A stretch of DNA of 64,000 nt from Halotia branconii CENA392 (GCF_029953635.1 NZ_CP124543.1:5860367-5924366), one strand, 5' to 3'. Positions 46,012-54,833 are shown, numbered from the stretch's first letter. The notes: a model not told the origin generated them from the letters alone. Program-made: numbers and translations.

Positions 46012-47490
46012 ATGCCAAGCCATGAATCCGGCACTTACGACCCCCGTAAAACTGTATGGGATGGTATACCGATTGAACAATGGGAACCATCTAAATGGAA
46101 ACAGTGGAAGCCCAAACACACTGCTTCAGATGAAAATATCAAAATAGAGCGTGAGTATCTTAGAATCAAATATGCTATTCAACAAGCTAATTCGGCATTA
46201 AGTTTAGATAAAATCAAAATTAAACTTAAGCTGACTAGTTTGAAAACTATCGGTTTACAAGGGACTTTTCCCTGTAGAACTGGTGATATTGGCAAACATG
46301 GCAGTCCTAATAAACAATATACCATTTCGTGCGGTTTTGCTGCTAATGATACTGGGGTAAAAATGGCAGTCCTGAAAGCACGGGAATTAGATTTATTGCT
46401 AATTACTAAACAATTCCAGTGGACTCCAGAACTATTAGGTAAACAGTCCCAAAAAATATGGCCTATAGATGAAAAAAAATCTTCTAAACTCATTGGTGAA
46501 TTGATTCAAGAATATGAGTGTGAGTTTTGGAAAACGCATGAAAAAAATCGGCAAGGGATACGTACTTGGGAAAGTCATTACATGCGGCATCTCAAAAAGT
46601 TACCTCCAGATATGCCAATGTCTGTAGAAGCGCTTTCAATAGCATTAGAGAAAACTAAAGCTAATACATCAGCAAGATTTTTTTTGGTTTGGCAACTGAA
46701 AAAGTTTTGCGAATTTTGCGGAATTGATGATTTTAAAACTATTTATGCTTATACGACTGCTAAACCTCAGCCTACGATTCGCAAAATACCTGCCGATGAG
46801 GAAATTATGCAAGGATTTCTCAAAATTGGAGCGCCTTTATCAGCTTATGCTAGTAAAGAGAACCTAACACAACCCGAACAATGGCAATGGGTTTATGGGA
46901 TGTTAGCAACTTATGGGTTAAGACCTCATGAATTATTTGCTGTAGATATAGAAGCATTTACAGATTCAGCAAATACTTTTCATTTAGTTAGTTTGAATCC
47001 TAAGCTTACAGAGGGTACAAAGACTGGTGAACGCAGTTGCGGTATTCCACCTTTACATCCTCATTGGGTGGAATTGTTCAATCTTAAAGATGTGAAATTA
47101 CCTCATAATGAAGGAACTTTAAGTAATAAAACAGCAAAAATTCATATCAAATTTAGAACTTCTAATATTGGTTTTAGACCTTATGATTTGCGTCATGCTT
47201 ATGGGATACGTGGTCATCGATTGAGAGTCCCTATTAAGACAATGGCTGATTATATGGGTCATACAGTCCAAGAGCATACTAGGACTTATCAAAGATGGAT
47301 GAATGAAGATACTAATTTAGAAATTTATCGAGAAGTGGTGATTCATAGACAAGGTACAACCAAAGAAGCCCTCAAAGAAAGAATTAATGAATTAGAAGCT
47401 GAAAATATAGCGTTGAAAGCTGAGAACGCAACTTTAAAAGGGCTATTAATTAAACATCAATTAGGTGAATTGATGAATCAAGAAATGTAG
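46012..47490 (+). CDS. Tyrosine recombinase / phage-type integrase
   Basis: 492 residues. The catalytic domain (~270-455) shows the Arg in TYGLRPHELFAVD, the HxxR-type box DLRHAYGIRGHRL, the following GHT, and the nucleophile Tyr in EHTRTYQRWM. The N-terminal half contains a SAM-like core-binding part (MRHLKKLPPDMPMSVEAL). A short C-terminal coiled coil (LKERINELEAENIALKAENATLKGLL) ends the protein, a feature typical of a cyanobacterial integrase group. It could integrate a mobile element that includes the ParA/RHH genes. No flanking att duplication could be identified by eye. Confidence 0.85.
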   Translation: MPSHESGTYDPRKTVWDGIPIEQWEPSKWKQWKPKHTASDENIKIEREYLRIKYAIQQANSALSLDKIKIKLKLTSLKTIGLQGTFPCRTGDIGKHGSPNKQYTISCGFAANDTGVKMAVLKARELDLLLITKQFQWTPELLGKQSQKIWPIDEKKSSKLIGELIQEYECEFWKTHEKNRQGIRTWESHYMRHLKKLPPDMPMSVEALSIALEKTKANTSARFFLVWQLKKFCEFCGIDDFKTIYAYTTAKPQPTIRKIPADEEIMQGFLKIGAPLSAYASKENLTQPEQWQWVYGMLATYGLRPHELFAVDIEAFTDSANTFHLVSLNPKLTEGTKTGERSCGIPPLHPHWVELFNLKDVKLPHNEGTLSNKTAKIHIKFRTSNIGFRPYDLRHAYGIRGHRLRVPIKTMADYMGHTVQEHTRTYQRWMNEDTNLEIYREVVIHRQGTTKEALKERINELEAENIALKAENATLKGLLIKHQLGELMNQEM

Positions 47491-47618
47491 TAGTTTGACA
47501 AGCTCACCAACCGAGCAAAAGGTGAAAATATTACTCAATAATTGATTATCTTTAGTTGAGATTGGGCAACATAGATACTGAAGTTAACTTCAAACTCTAG
47601 TTAGTCAGTAGCAAAACT

Positions 47619-49780
47619 ATGGCTCATCATTTGATTACAGTAGATAAAAATACCTATGAATCTCTTCAACAAGAGCTGATAGAACTGCGTCAGATAGTAG
47701 CGCGTTTGGAGAGCGATCGCAAGCAAACAGAGCAACAACTTCAAGAACAGGTACAGTTTTTGCACAGTATTTGGGAAGGTGTAGATTACGGCATCTATGT
47801 TTTGGATGTTTTAGATGATGGGGCAGAGTTTCGTTTTGTTAAGTTTAATCCCGCTATCCTGGCTATTAGTCTTATTCCTCTAGAACCCTTCTTGGGAAAG
47901 ACAGTTGCAGAGGCGCTACCTGCCGATATGGCGCATCACTATCGCCAACGTTACCAAGAATGTATCAAGGCGGGCAAGAGCATATTCTTTGAAGAATCCT
48001 TTTGGAGTGATGAGAAGGAGACTTGGTGGCTCTTAAATATCGTGCCTCTTTTAGACAGCGCTTCACGCATTTCTCAACTCGTGGTTACAGTTACTAACAT
48101 CACCGAACGCAAGCAAGCTGAACAAGAACGGCAAGCTTTTGTTTCCCTAATTGAAAATAGCAGTGATTTTATTGGTATTAGCAATATGGAGGGACAACCA
48201 ATATTTCTCAACGAAGCTGGAAGAAAATTAGTTGGTATCGAGAATATAGAAACCTTGAAAAGCATCAATATACTTGAGTGCTTTCTTCCTGAAGATAGAA
48301 AAGACGTACAACAGCGTATTCTACCTATTGTCATGGAACGTGGTTTATGGCAGGGTGAATATTGTTTTCGACACTTTCAGACTGAAGAAGTAATTCCAGT
48401 TGATTACAATGTGTTTGTGATTAAGAGTCCCAAGACTGGTGAACCTTTGTGTATAGCAACAATTACTCGTGATATTCGTGAACGCAAACAAGCTGAAGCA
48501 GCGCTCAAAGCTAGTCAATACTTTATTCAACGTATTGCTGATTCTTCTCCTAATATTCTTTACATTTTCGACTTAGAAGAACAGCGCAATATTTATGCAA
48601 ATCATGAATTAGCTAATATTCTCGGCTACTCCCATGAAGCAATTCAGCAGATGGGAACACAATTTCTACCTAAAATTACTCATCCAGATGATTGGACAAA
48701 AGTTGTAACTCACTTACAAAAGTTTCTTATCGCCAAAGATGGTGATATTTTTGACTTGGAGTTTCGAGTGAGAAAAGCTAATGATGAATGGTGCTGGTTT
48801 TACAGTCGAGAAACGCCGTTTAACCGCGCTGATGATGGCAAAGTCACGCAAATTCGGGTGTATCAACTGATATTACCGAACGCAAACAAGCCGAAATTCA
48901 ACTGCAACAACAAGCCGAAAACTTAGAAAATACTCTGCGTGAATTACAACGTACTCAAGGTCAACTTATCCATAGTGAGAAAATGTCTTCACTAGGTAGT
49001 ATGGTTGCAGGGGTCGCCCATGAAATCAATAATCCTGTCAACTTTATTCATGGTAATCTGATTCCAGCCAGTGAATATGCCGAAGATCTATTGCGATTGG
49101 TAGAACTTTATCAATTACACTTTCCTTATCCTCCAGAAGAAATTCAAGCAGAAATCGCAGACATTGAACTTGATTTTCTCAAGGAAGATTTAATTAAACT
49201 CCTTAAGTCTATGCGTGTAGGAACCCAGCGTATTCGTGAAATTGTCCTGTCACTGCGGAACTTCTCCCGCCTTGATGAAGCCGAATTTAAACAAGTAGAT
49301 ATTCATGAAGGTATCGACAGTACCTTGATGATTCTCCAAAACCGCTTGAAAGCTAAACCAAATCATCCAGAAATTGAAGTGATTAAAGAATATGGCAAAC
49401 TTCCCCTAGTTGACTGCTATCCTGGCCAGATGAATCAAGTATTTATGAATCTTTTCAGTAATGCTATAGATGTTTTAGAAGAGTCTTTTGTAGGTGAACA
49501 AGGACAAATTCGCGTTTTTACCGAAGTTCTTAATAGTAATCGGGTAGCAATCAAAATTGCAGATAATGGTCAGGGAATACCCGAAAAAATACTTTCAAAA
49601 TTATTTGATCCTTTCTTCACCACTAAAGCTGTTGGTAAGGGTACAGGGTTGGGATTATCTATTAGTTACCAGATTGTGGTAGACAAACATTTAGGAAATT
49701 TGTCTTGTAACTCCACACCTGCACAGGGAAGCGAATTTATAATTGAAATTCCTGTTCATCAACCAGAATCACGCAAGTAA
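47619..49780 (+). pseudogene. PAS sensor histidine kinase split by a frameshift
   Basis: The first frame (47619-48926) has an N-terminal coiled coil and three PAS/PAC units (ITERKQAEQE near 160, IRERKQAEAA near 290). The second (48983-49780) has the kinase core: H-box VAHEINNPVNF, N-box FSNAIDV, DNGQGIPE and GTGLGLSIS. The two join in one protein if one G is added to the run at 48856-48858: the other frame then reads VSTDITERKQAEIQLQQQ and continues into HSEKMSSLG. So a single-base deletion, or a sequencing error in a G run, breaks an otherwise complete soluble hybrid sensor of ~720 residues. No response regulator lies next to it. Confidence 0.88.
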
Positions 49781-49787
49781 TATCAAA

Positions 49788-50366
49788 TTATTCCCAAACT
49801 ATTCGTAAATCTAAAACAAAACCCGGTAAGATATTTTCCCCTGATAATTCTGCGGGACATTCTAAGATTTCTACCGATTTGTTTTGACGATATATTTCAA
49901 CTTGTTGTGCTTTACGATTAATTAGCCAACCCAGCTTGACTTGATTATCTATGTATTCCTGCATTTTGGCTTGTGTTTCTTGCAGGCTATCAGTTGGTGA
50001 CATTAATTCTAAAACAAAATCTGGGGCAATCGGCGGGAATTTCTCTTTTTGTTCGGGTGTGAGTACATCCCATCTATCTTTTTGTATCCAAGCAACGTCA
50101 GGAGAACGCTTTGCACCGTTGGGAAGTTTAAAACAGGTGGAAGAGTCAAAACATATACCTAGTTGAGTTTGACGATTCCAAATCACAAAATCAGCTGCTA
50201 TTTCAATATTGCGATTTCCTGTTTCTCCTCCTGTAGGTGGCATGATAATGATTTCTCCTTTAGCATTACACTCAAATTTAACATCCGGGTTCTCTCGACA
50301 CAGTTGATAAAATTGGTCATCGGTGAGTTGAAAAATCGGGTTGAAGTTGACTGTAATGGCTGTCAT
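49788..50366 (-). CDS. Uma2-family (DUF820) putative endonuclease
   Basis: 192 residues. It has the Uma2 layout: LTDDQFYQLCRENPDVKFECNAKGEIIIMPPTGGETG, RSPDVAWIQKDRW and DFVLELMSPTDSLQETQAKMQEYIDNQVKLGWLIN, with the PD...E...K core residues. It ends 8 nt from the stop of the histidine kinase (convergent). The function of this expanded family is unproven. It belongs to a different subgroup from the two other Uma2 genes in the window. Confidence 0.85.
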   Translation of the reverse strand: MTAITVNFNPIFQLTDDQFYQLCRENPDVKFECNAKGEIIIMPPTGGETGNRNIEIAADFVIWNRQTQLGICFDSSTCFKLPNGAKRSPDVAWIQKDRWDVLTPEQKEKFPPIAPDFVLELMSPTDSLQETQAKMQEYIDNQVKLGWLINRKAQQVEIYRQNKSVEILECPAELSGENILPGFVLDLRIVWE

Positions 50367-50418
50367 AGTAATTGCATCAACTTATATATTGATAATTTGG
50401 AAGACTTTAGACACTTTA

Positions 50419-50496
50419 AGATCCCCCCTAACCCCCCTTAAAAAGGGTGGAACCGGAATCAAAGTCTCCCTTTTTAAGGGAGATTTAGAGGGATCT
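50419..50496. repeat. Palindromic dispersed repeat (78 bp)
   Basis: It opens AGATCCCCCCTAACCCCCCT, continues TAAAAAGGGTGG, and closes with CTCCCTTTTTAAGGGAGATT and AGAGGGATCT. The two halves are imperfect reverse complements and each half contains its own smaller hairpin. This type is widespread between genes in cyanobacteria. Confidence 0.7.
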
Positions 50497-50676
50497 AAAA
50501 CTTTTGATACCGACAAGAGGACTTTTCAAACATCTTCTTAAGCTAATTACATAAATTAACTTTAGTTTATATATAAAATAATTGCAGTATTTTTTTATAA
50601 AGTATAAACTTCATGTCAAAATTAAAATGTGTTGAAGTTGGTACTAGTTAGATTAACTATACAAGTGAGGAAGGTT

Positions 50677-51315
50677 ATGTTACTTGAACTCAACCAACTA
50701 ATTGTACCTGCTGGTCATCAGTTACTAATTAAAAATATATCTTGGTCAGGATATCAACATATTTTGGCAGAATTGGGAGAAAATCGTAGTTCTAGGGTGT
50801 CTTACAGTCAGGGAGTGCTGGAAATAATGGCTCCATTACCAGAGCATGAAGTAGCTAAAGTTATTATTGGAGATTTAGTAAAAGTTCTCTTAGAAGAACT
50901 CGATATTGAGTTTTGGAGTTTAGGCTCTACAACTTTTGATCAAGAAAAGATGAATGCAGGTGTAGAACCTGATGATTGTTTTTATATCCAAAATGAAGCT
51001 GCTGTTCGAGGTAAGGATAGAATTGATTTAACAGTTGATCCACCCCCAGATTTAGCAATCGAAATTGATATTACTTCTCGCACTCGTTTTAATAATTATG
51101 AAGTATTGGGAGTTCCAGAGTTATGGCGTTGGAATGGAACTAAACTAGAAATCAGCGTTTTGACTAACGGTAAATATATAACATCTACTATCAGTTCCAT
51201 TTTTTCTGGTTTACCTATTACTCAAGTGATTCCCGAATATTTAATGCGAAGTAAAACTGAGGGTAGAAACGCGACAATGAAAGCATTTCGTGTTTGGGTA
51301 AGAGAACAAATATGA
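50677..51315 (+). CDS. Uma2-family (DUF820) putative endonuclease
   Basis: About 212 residues from ATG 50677, preceded by GAGGAAGG; a GTG 16 codons upstream would add a tail without family match. Uma2 features: ISWSGYQHILAELGENRSSRVSYSQGVLEIMAPLPEHE, EPDDCFYIQNEAAVRGKDRIDL and PPDLAIEIDITSRT...YEVLGVPELWRWNG. The function is unknown. A terminator-like hairpin lies ~115 nt downstream. Confidence 0.85.
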   Translation: MLLELNQLIVPAGHQLLIKNISWSGYQHILAELGENRSSRVSYSQGVLEIMAPLPEHEVAKVIIGDLVKVLLEELDIEFWSLGSTTFDQEKMNAGVEPDDCFYIQNEAAVRGKDRIDLTVDPPPDLAIEIDITSRTRFNNYEVLGVPELWRWNGTKLEISVLTNGKYITSTISSIFSGLPITQVIPEYLMRSKTEGRNATMKAFRVWVREQI

Positions 51316-51431
51316 TTTACTCACGTAGAGACGATGATATATTTAGTTGTAAAATAGATTTATGATCGCAGTTGTTTTAAGAGCTGATTATTAAAGCGAT
51401 CGCACACAATTTATATTTGTATATTTTAGAA

Positions 51432-51460
51432 CCCTGTCTTATTTAATAAGGCGGGGTTTT
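51432..51460 (+). terminator. Probable intrinsic terminator
   Basis: CCCTGTCTTATT pairs with AATAAGGCGGGG (two G-U pairs in RNA) and is followed by TTTT. It would end transcription from the Uma2 gene that stops at 51315. Confidence 0.55.
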
Positions 51461-51544
51461 GAATTTTCACAAATCATTTAAAATTACTAAATTAACAAAA
51501 TTTCTAGTTGACAAGTATAAAATTATACTTTAATATATAATCAT

Positions 51545-51590
51545 GATAAAAGCGATCGCCCTCCAGCAAGAGTCTACGATCGCCTTTATC
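51545..51590 (+). promoter_or_regulatory. Leader hairpin containing a HIP1 site
   Basis: GATAAAAGCGATCG pairs with CGATCGCCTTTATC (one mismatch) around an 18-nt loop. It ends 28 nt before the start of the 91-residue ORF, so it would lie in its 5' leader. It could be a structured leader or just a repeat. Confidence 0.45.
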
Positions 51591-51617
51591 TAGCCCCCAT
51601 ATTAGGAGACAAATACA

Positions 51618-51893
51618 ATGATGGCACAATTACTAAAATCCGCCCAATCCAAGTTAGAGCAGTATCTGCATGGCGAAGATACACCCACCTTCAATCAATC
51701 AACTAAAAACCAATTTCCCCAGAGAGAACCGATTAAACATTTACTGATTGGTTCTCCCAAAGCCGTTACCAGCACAATTCACTATTTGCAGGTGCTTGGC
51801 TACGCTCATGTTGGAGATTGGAGTCCACTGCTACCAACCGCCAATCCAGATGAGGTAATGAGTATTTTAACTCGGCAAATTTTGATGCAATAA
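51618..51893 (+). CDS. Small conserved-looking protein of unknown function
   Basis: 91 residues from the double ATG at 51618, with AGGAGA at 51605-51609 just upstream. The first ~45 residues are polar (LLKSAQSKLEQYLHGEDTP, then a Gln/Asn-rich stretch). The second half is more regular: IKHLLIGSPKAVTSTIHYLQVLGYAHVGDWSPLLPTANPDEVMSILTRQI. I do not recognise a named family, though the second half looks like a compact alpha/beta unit. A structured leader precedes it and a strong hairpin follows, so it is probably expressed on its own. Confidence 0.6.
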   Translation: MMAQLLKSAQSKLEQYLHGEDTPTFNQSTKNQFPQREPIKHLLIGSPKAVTSTIHYLQVLGYAHVGDWSPLLPTANPDEVMSILTRQILMQ

Positions 51894-51901
51894 ATCTAGA
51901 T

Positions 51902-51930
51902 GTAGAGACGTTACAAAGTAACGTCTCTAC
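51902..51930. terminator. Perfect hairpin between convergent genes
   Basis: GTAGAGACGTTAC, loop AAA, then GTAACGTCTCTAC: 13-bp perfect arms. It lies between the 91-residue gene and the minus-strand Rpn gene and reaches the stop codon of the latter. It may stop transcription from both sides. Confidence 0.55.
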
Positions 51931-52781
51931 TACTTTAATGTGTTCAACCAAGTTTCTAAATCTGCGATCGCCTGAAAATCTAACAATGCTTCACCTAGAT
52001 TTTCTAATTGTTCTAGAGAGAGTATTTCAATTCGTCCTATCAATGCTAAAGGTAATTCTCCCACACGACGAGTAAGTTGACGGCAAACAAGCGATCGCCC
52101 TTCTGCTAGTCGTCCCTCTTGTCGTCCGCGTTGTTCGCCTATTTGTTCTCCTTCGGCGAGAATTTCTTGATAAATCACTGATTCGCGCATCATATCCTCC
52201 CGAAATAAGTTTTTGATCAAGTCTTTTTTGTATTTTAACCCCGCCAAGATTTGCGTGTAGGCGGAGATTTGCGGCCGTTGTTTTGGTTCAAGTTGATTGA
52301 CTCGTTCTACCACTTGTTGCAATAAGGCTTGGGGTTGGGTGGTGGCGGCTAGTGGTGCTAATGGTAATAAAGCTGGGTTATCTAAAAATACTTGGGGATT
52401 TTCTTCCCATAAGCGAATTACTCGATATTCATGATGGGTGGTTTCGACACTAAAGACGGTTTCAATTACTGTTCCTGGTGCGGGGGGAAGTAATAATACG
52501 ACAACTTGCGTGATTGGTAGACGATATAACCGATACAACCTTACCCAATAATCGAGCATCCGCAGGGGTAAGGGTGGTGTGGATTCGAGTTTGGTTTGAA
52601 ATTCCAGGTGGAGAATGCGTTCTTGGAGTTGTAGGAATGTGACGTGATCTGCACGTATCGGTTCAATGCTCAATTCAGTTTTGAGAATTATGACGTTAGT
52701 TTGCGGTGTACCTAATACCCAACTGGCGAAGGTAATGGGATGTTTTTCGGATAGGAGTTTGCACAGGTTATCAAAGGACAT
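51930..52781 (-). CDS. Rpn-family PD-(D/E)XK nuclease-like protein with DUF4351 tail
   Basis: 283 residues. The N-terminal ~180 residues read FDNLCKLLSEKHPITFASWVLG, ERILHLEFQTKLES and LRMLDYWVRLYRLYRLPITQVVVLL, the pattern of cyanobacterial Rpn/transposase-like nucleases (E...FQ core). A charged stretch (EGEQIGEQRGRQEGRLAEG) leads to a C-terminal DUF4351 helix pair (LTRRVGELPLALIGRIEILSLEQLENLGEALLDF). The family is very abundant in cyanobacteria and was linked to recombination by its E. coli relatives. The role here is unknown. Confidence 0.8.
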   Translation of the reverse strand: MSFDNLCKLLSEKHPITFASWVLGTPQTNVIILKTELSIEPIRADHVTFLQLQERILHLEFQTKLESTPPLPLRMLDYWVRLYRLYRLPITQVVVLLLPPAPGTVIETVFSVETTHHEYRVIRLWEENPQVFLDNPALLPLAPLAATTQPQALLQQVVERVNQLEPKQRPQISAYTQILAGLKYKKDLIKNLFREDMMRESVIYQEILAEGEQIGEQRGRQEGRLAEGRSLVCRQLTRRVGELPLALIGRIEILSLEQLENLGEALLDFQAIADLETWLNTLK

Positions 52782-52879
52782 GAATTATGGGTAGTTTCAT
52801 AAATTATTTTGGCTGCGATCGCACTACAATGGGCTGCGCTTACGCACTAAAATGTTAAGTAAATCCGACAAAATTAACG

Positions 52880-53296
52880 ATGGCAGCTAAAGATAAATTT
52901 CATGCTGTGGTTAGAATTGCTTTAGAAAAGGAGCAGTGGAAGATAACCGATGATCCTCTGCGACTGGAATTTGGTGGTACTAAGTTTGAAATAGATTTAG
53001 GTGCAGAGCAACTGTTAGCCGCAGAGCGAGGTGAAGAAAAAATTGCAGTTGAGATTAAAACATTTCTGAGTGATTCACCACTAACAGATTATCATGCTGC
53101 GTTGGGACAGTTTTTGAATTATCGACTTGCCTTTGAAATCAGCGACCCGACTCGGATTCTATATTTGGCAGTGCCTGTAGGTGTTTATGAAGCTTTTTTC
53201 AAGCGGGAATTTGCCCAAATATCTGTAGAGAGATATCAGATTAAACAAATTATTTATGACCCAATCCAAGAGGTAATTTTACAATGGATACCGTAG
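52880..53296 (+). CDS. xisH: XisH-like protein (fdxN-element excision controlling factor)
   Basis: 138 residues, the standard XisH length. MAAKDKFHAVVRIALEKEQWKITDDPL, EIDLGAEQLLAAERGEEKIAVEIKTF and LGQFLNYRLAFEISDP are near-diagnostic; the D...EIK residues form a PD-(D/E)XK-like core. In Anabaena, XisH and XisI are needed for developmental excision of the fdxN element, but paralogues are scattered through cyanobacterial genomes with no nearby element. The xisI start lies inside its end (13-nt overlap). No large serine recombinase gene (xisF) is present in the window. Confidence 0.93.
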   Translation: MAAKDKFHAVVRIALEKEQWKITDDPLRLEFGGTKFEIDLGAEQLLAAERGEEKIAVEIKTFLSDSPLTDYHAALGQFLNYRLAFEISDPTRILYLAVPVGVYEAFFKREFAQISVERYQIKQIIYDPIQEVILQWIP

Positions 53297-53619
53297 AGTC
53301 TTATCGCTATATTATTCAGTCGTTGTTGACGGCTTATGCTGCTATCCCAATAGCAAATGGTAAGATTGATTGCTACACGGTTTTTGATACAAAACAAGAC
53401 CATTATATGGTTATGAATGTGGGCTGGGATGGTCATCGGCGAGTTTATGGTTGTGTTTTACATTTGGATATTAAGCAGGGAAAAATTTCAATTGAGCAAA
53501 ATATGACGGAAATGAGAATAGCTCAAGAACTTGTAGAGCGAGGTGTTCCTAAAGATAATATTGTTTTAGGATTTCAAGCTCCCCAAATGCGGGAATATAC
53601 AGGCTATGGAGTTTTTTAA
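53284..53619 (+). CDS. xisI: XisI-like protein
   Basis: 111 residues, standard length. MDTVESYRYIIQSLLTAYAA, DTKQDHYMVMNVGWDGHRRVYGCVLHLDI and ELVERGVPKDNIVLGFQAP are typical. It overlaps xisH by 13 nt, so the two are translated together, and the proteins are thought to work as a pair. Its end runs tail-to-tail into the MNT gene, overlapping it by 54 nt. That overlap replaces the normal C-terminus of the MNT protein. Confidence 0.93.
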   Translation: MDTVESYRYIIQSLLTAYAAIPIANGKIDCYTVFDTKQDHYMVMNVGWDGHRRVYGCVLHLDIKQGKISIEQNMTEMRIAQELVERGVPKDNIVLGFQAPQMREYTGYGVF

Positions 53620-53889
53620 ATCATGTAATGATTTAGTTGTGACAATATCAACTTTACGATTTAACAAATTTTCTAAATCTAGAATTAACCCGCCCGGAAA
53701 CCAAGGAGAAATTTTATCTAAATCATAATCAATTAAAAAATCAATATCACTAGCTTCTGTTTCTTCGCCCCTAGCTACACTACCAAAAACGCGCAGATTA
53801 TAAGCTCCATGTTTGGTTGCAATGTTTATAATTTCTTCTCGTTTTTCTTGTAGTAATTGTTTTAATCCTACTTTTTTATTTTCTGCCAT
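53566..53889 (-). CDS. MNT-type nucleotidyltransferase (antitoxin-like), C-terminus replaced
   Basis: 107 residues. The minimal nucleotidyltransferase motif is intact: VFGSVARGEETEASDIDFLIDY (GSxARG...SDxD). MNT proteins usually pair with a HEPN RNase and AMPylate it. No HEPN gene is adjacent. After TTKSLHDL the normal end of the family (IRDRxxxEAxxL) is missing. Instead the frame runs on into the antisense of the xisI end (KNSIACIFPHLG). This looks like a truncation at the xisHI junction, although the catalytic core is kept. Confidence 0.78.
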   Translation of the reverse strand: MAENKKVGLKQLLQEKREEIINIATKHGAYNLRVFGSVARGEETEASDIDFLIDYDLDKISPWFPGGLILDLENLLNRKVDIVTTKSLHDLKNSIACIFPHLGSLKS

Positions 53890-53930
53890 AGTGTCATATT
53901 TTTCTGGAAGACTTGATTTTTGTTTCAGGT

Positions 53931-54059
53931 GTAGGTTGGGTTGAACAAAGTGAAACCCAACATTTAATAGGTGTTTATTCGGTTTTTTGCTTGTTCAATA
54001 TCGCTTAACATTCTATTTTAATCTAGAAGTTGGGTTAAGCCCAGCGCAACCCAACCTAC
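53931..54059. repeat. REP pair upstream of the RAYT transposase gene
   Basis: Two inverted hairpins: 53931-53961 (GTAGGTTGGGTTGAACAAAG, TGAAACCCAAC) and 54029-54059 (GTTGGGTTAAGCCCAGCGCA, ACCCAACCTAC). Each folds on its GTTGGGT/ACCCAAC arms, and the pair is arranged head-to-head. Similar sequences lie on the other side of the RAYT gene. Confidence 0.75.
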
Positions 54060-54102
54060 ATTTACTACATTTACGTCAATTCAAATTGGGCAATTATAAC
54101 AA

Positions 54103-54645
54103 ATGCAATATCGCCGAGCAATAACTAAAGGTGGTACTTACTTTTTTACGCTTGTTACACATAACAGACAAAAATTATTCTGCTTACCTACCAATGTGGC
54201 TTTGTTGAGGAATGCTTTTCGGTATGTAATGCGACAACACCCATTTATCATTGATGCCTTTATTTTATTGCCTGAGCATCTTCATTGTATTTGGACATTG
54301 CCAGCAGAAGACAGTAATTTTTCTACTCGTTGGCGTTTAATCAAAAGCTATTTTAGTCGCCAATGCAATATCTTATCACAAGAATACTTATCTACTTCTC
54401 GGCAAATAAAACAAGAAAGGGCGATTTGGCAGCGTCGTTTTTGGGAGCATTTAATTAGAGATGAGGTGGATTTTAAAAAGCATGTTGAATATATTCACTA
54501 CAATCCTGTAAAACATGGTTTGGTGCAAGCTCCCAAGGATTGGGAATATTCAAGCTTTCATCGTTCAGTTCGTCAGGGAATGTATGACGTGATGTGGGGT
54601 GCAGGGGAAGAATTTGTATTTGATACCCACATTGGCAAAGAATAA
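54103..54645 (+). CDS. REP-associated tyrosine transposase (RAYT, IS200-like Y1 fold)
   Basis: 180 residues. MQYRRAITKGGTYFFTLVTHNRQ opens the Y1_Tnp fold, the HUH motif is LPEHLHCIWTLP (near residue 58), and the nucleophile Tyr is in VEYIHYNPVKHGLV (near 129). WRLIKSYFSRQ and RFWEHLIRDEVDF are typical of RAYTs. These single-copy, domesticated transposases spread the short REP hairpins found beside them. Here REP pairs stand 44 nt before and directly after the gene, so this is a complete RAYT/REP unit. Confidence 0.9.
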   Translation: MQYRRAITKGGTYFFTLVTHNRQKLFCLPTNVALLRNAFRYVMRQHPFIIDAFILLPEHLHCIWTLPAEDSNFSTRWRLIKSYFSRQCNILSQEYLSTSRQIKQERAIWQRRFWEHLIRDEVDFKKHVEYIHYNPVKHGLVQAPKDWEYSSFHRSVRQGMYDVMWGAGEEFVFDTHIGKE

Positions 54646-54649
54646 CCAT

Positions 54650-54739
54650 GTAGGTTGGGTAGAACGAAGTGAAACCCAACTTTTCTCATGTCATTGCCAC
54701 AAGATTTGTTGGGTTTCGCAAAGCCTCAACCCAACCTAC
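54650..54739. repeat. REP pair downstream of the RAYT transposase gene
   Basis: 54650-54680 (GTAGGTTGGGTAGAACGAAG, TGAAACCCAAC) and 54708-54739 (GTTGGGTTTCGCAAAGCCTC, AACCCAACCTAC), in inverse orientation. They match the upstream pair closely. The unit lies between the RAYT and caspase genes and could also end transcription there. Confidence 0.75.
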
Positions 54740-54833
54740 GAGTAATCTATAATATTTGCGGTCTACAGCGGAAGAGGGAAAAGTAAAGAAGTGTAAAGGA
54801 CAAGAGGGCAAAAGAGCAAAGGGAAAGGAGTCC

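Noticed and set aside
52880..53619. A local fdxN-type excision element controlled by xisHI
   Set aside because: No xisF-like serine recombinase and no direct repeats were found; xisHI paralogues are commonly orphan.
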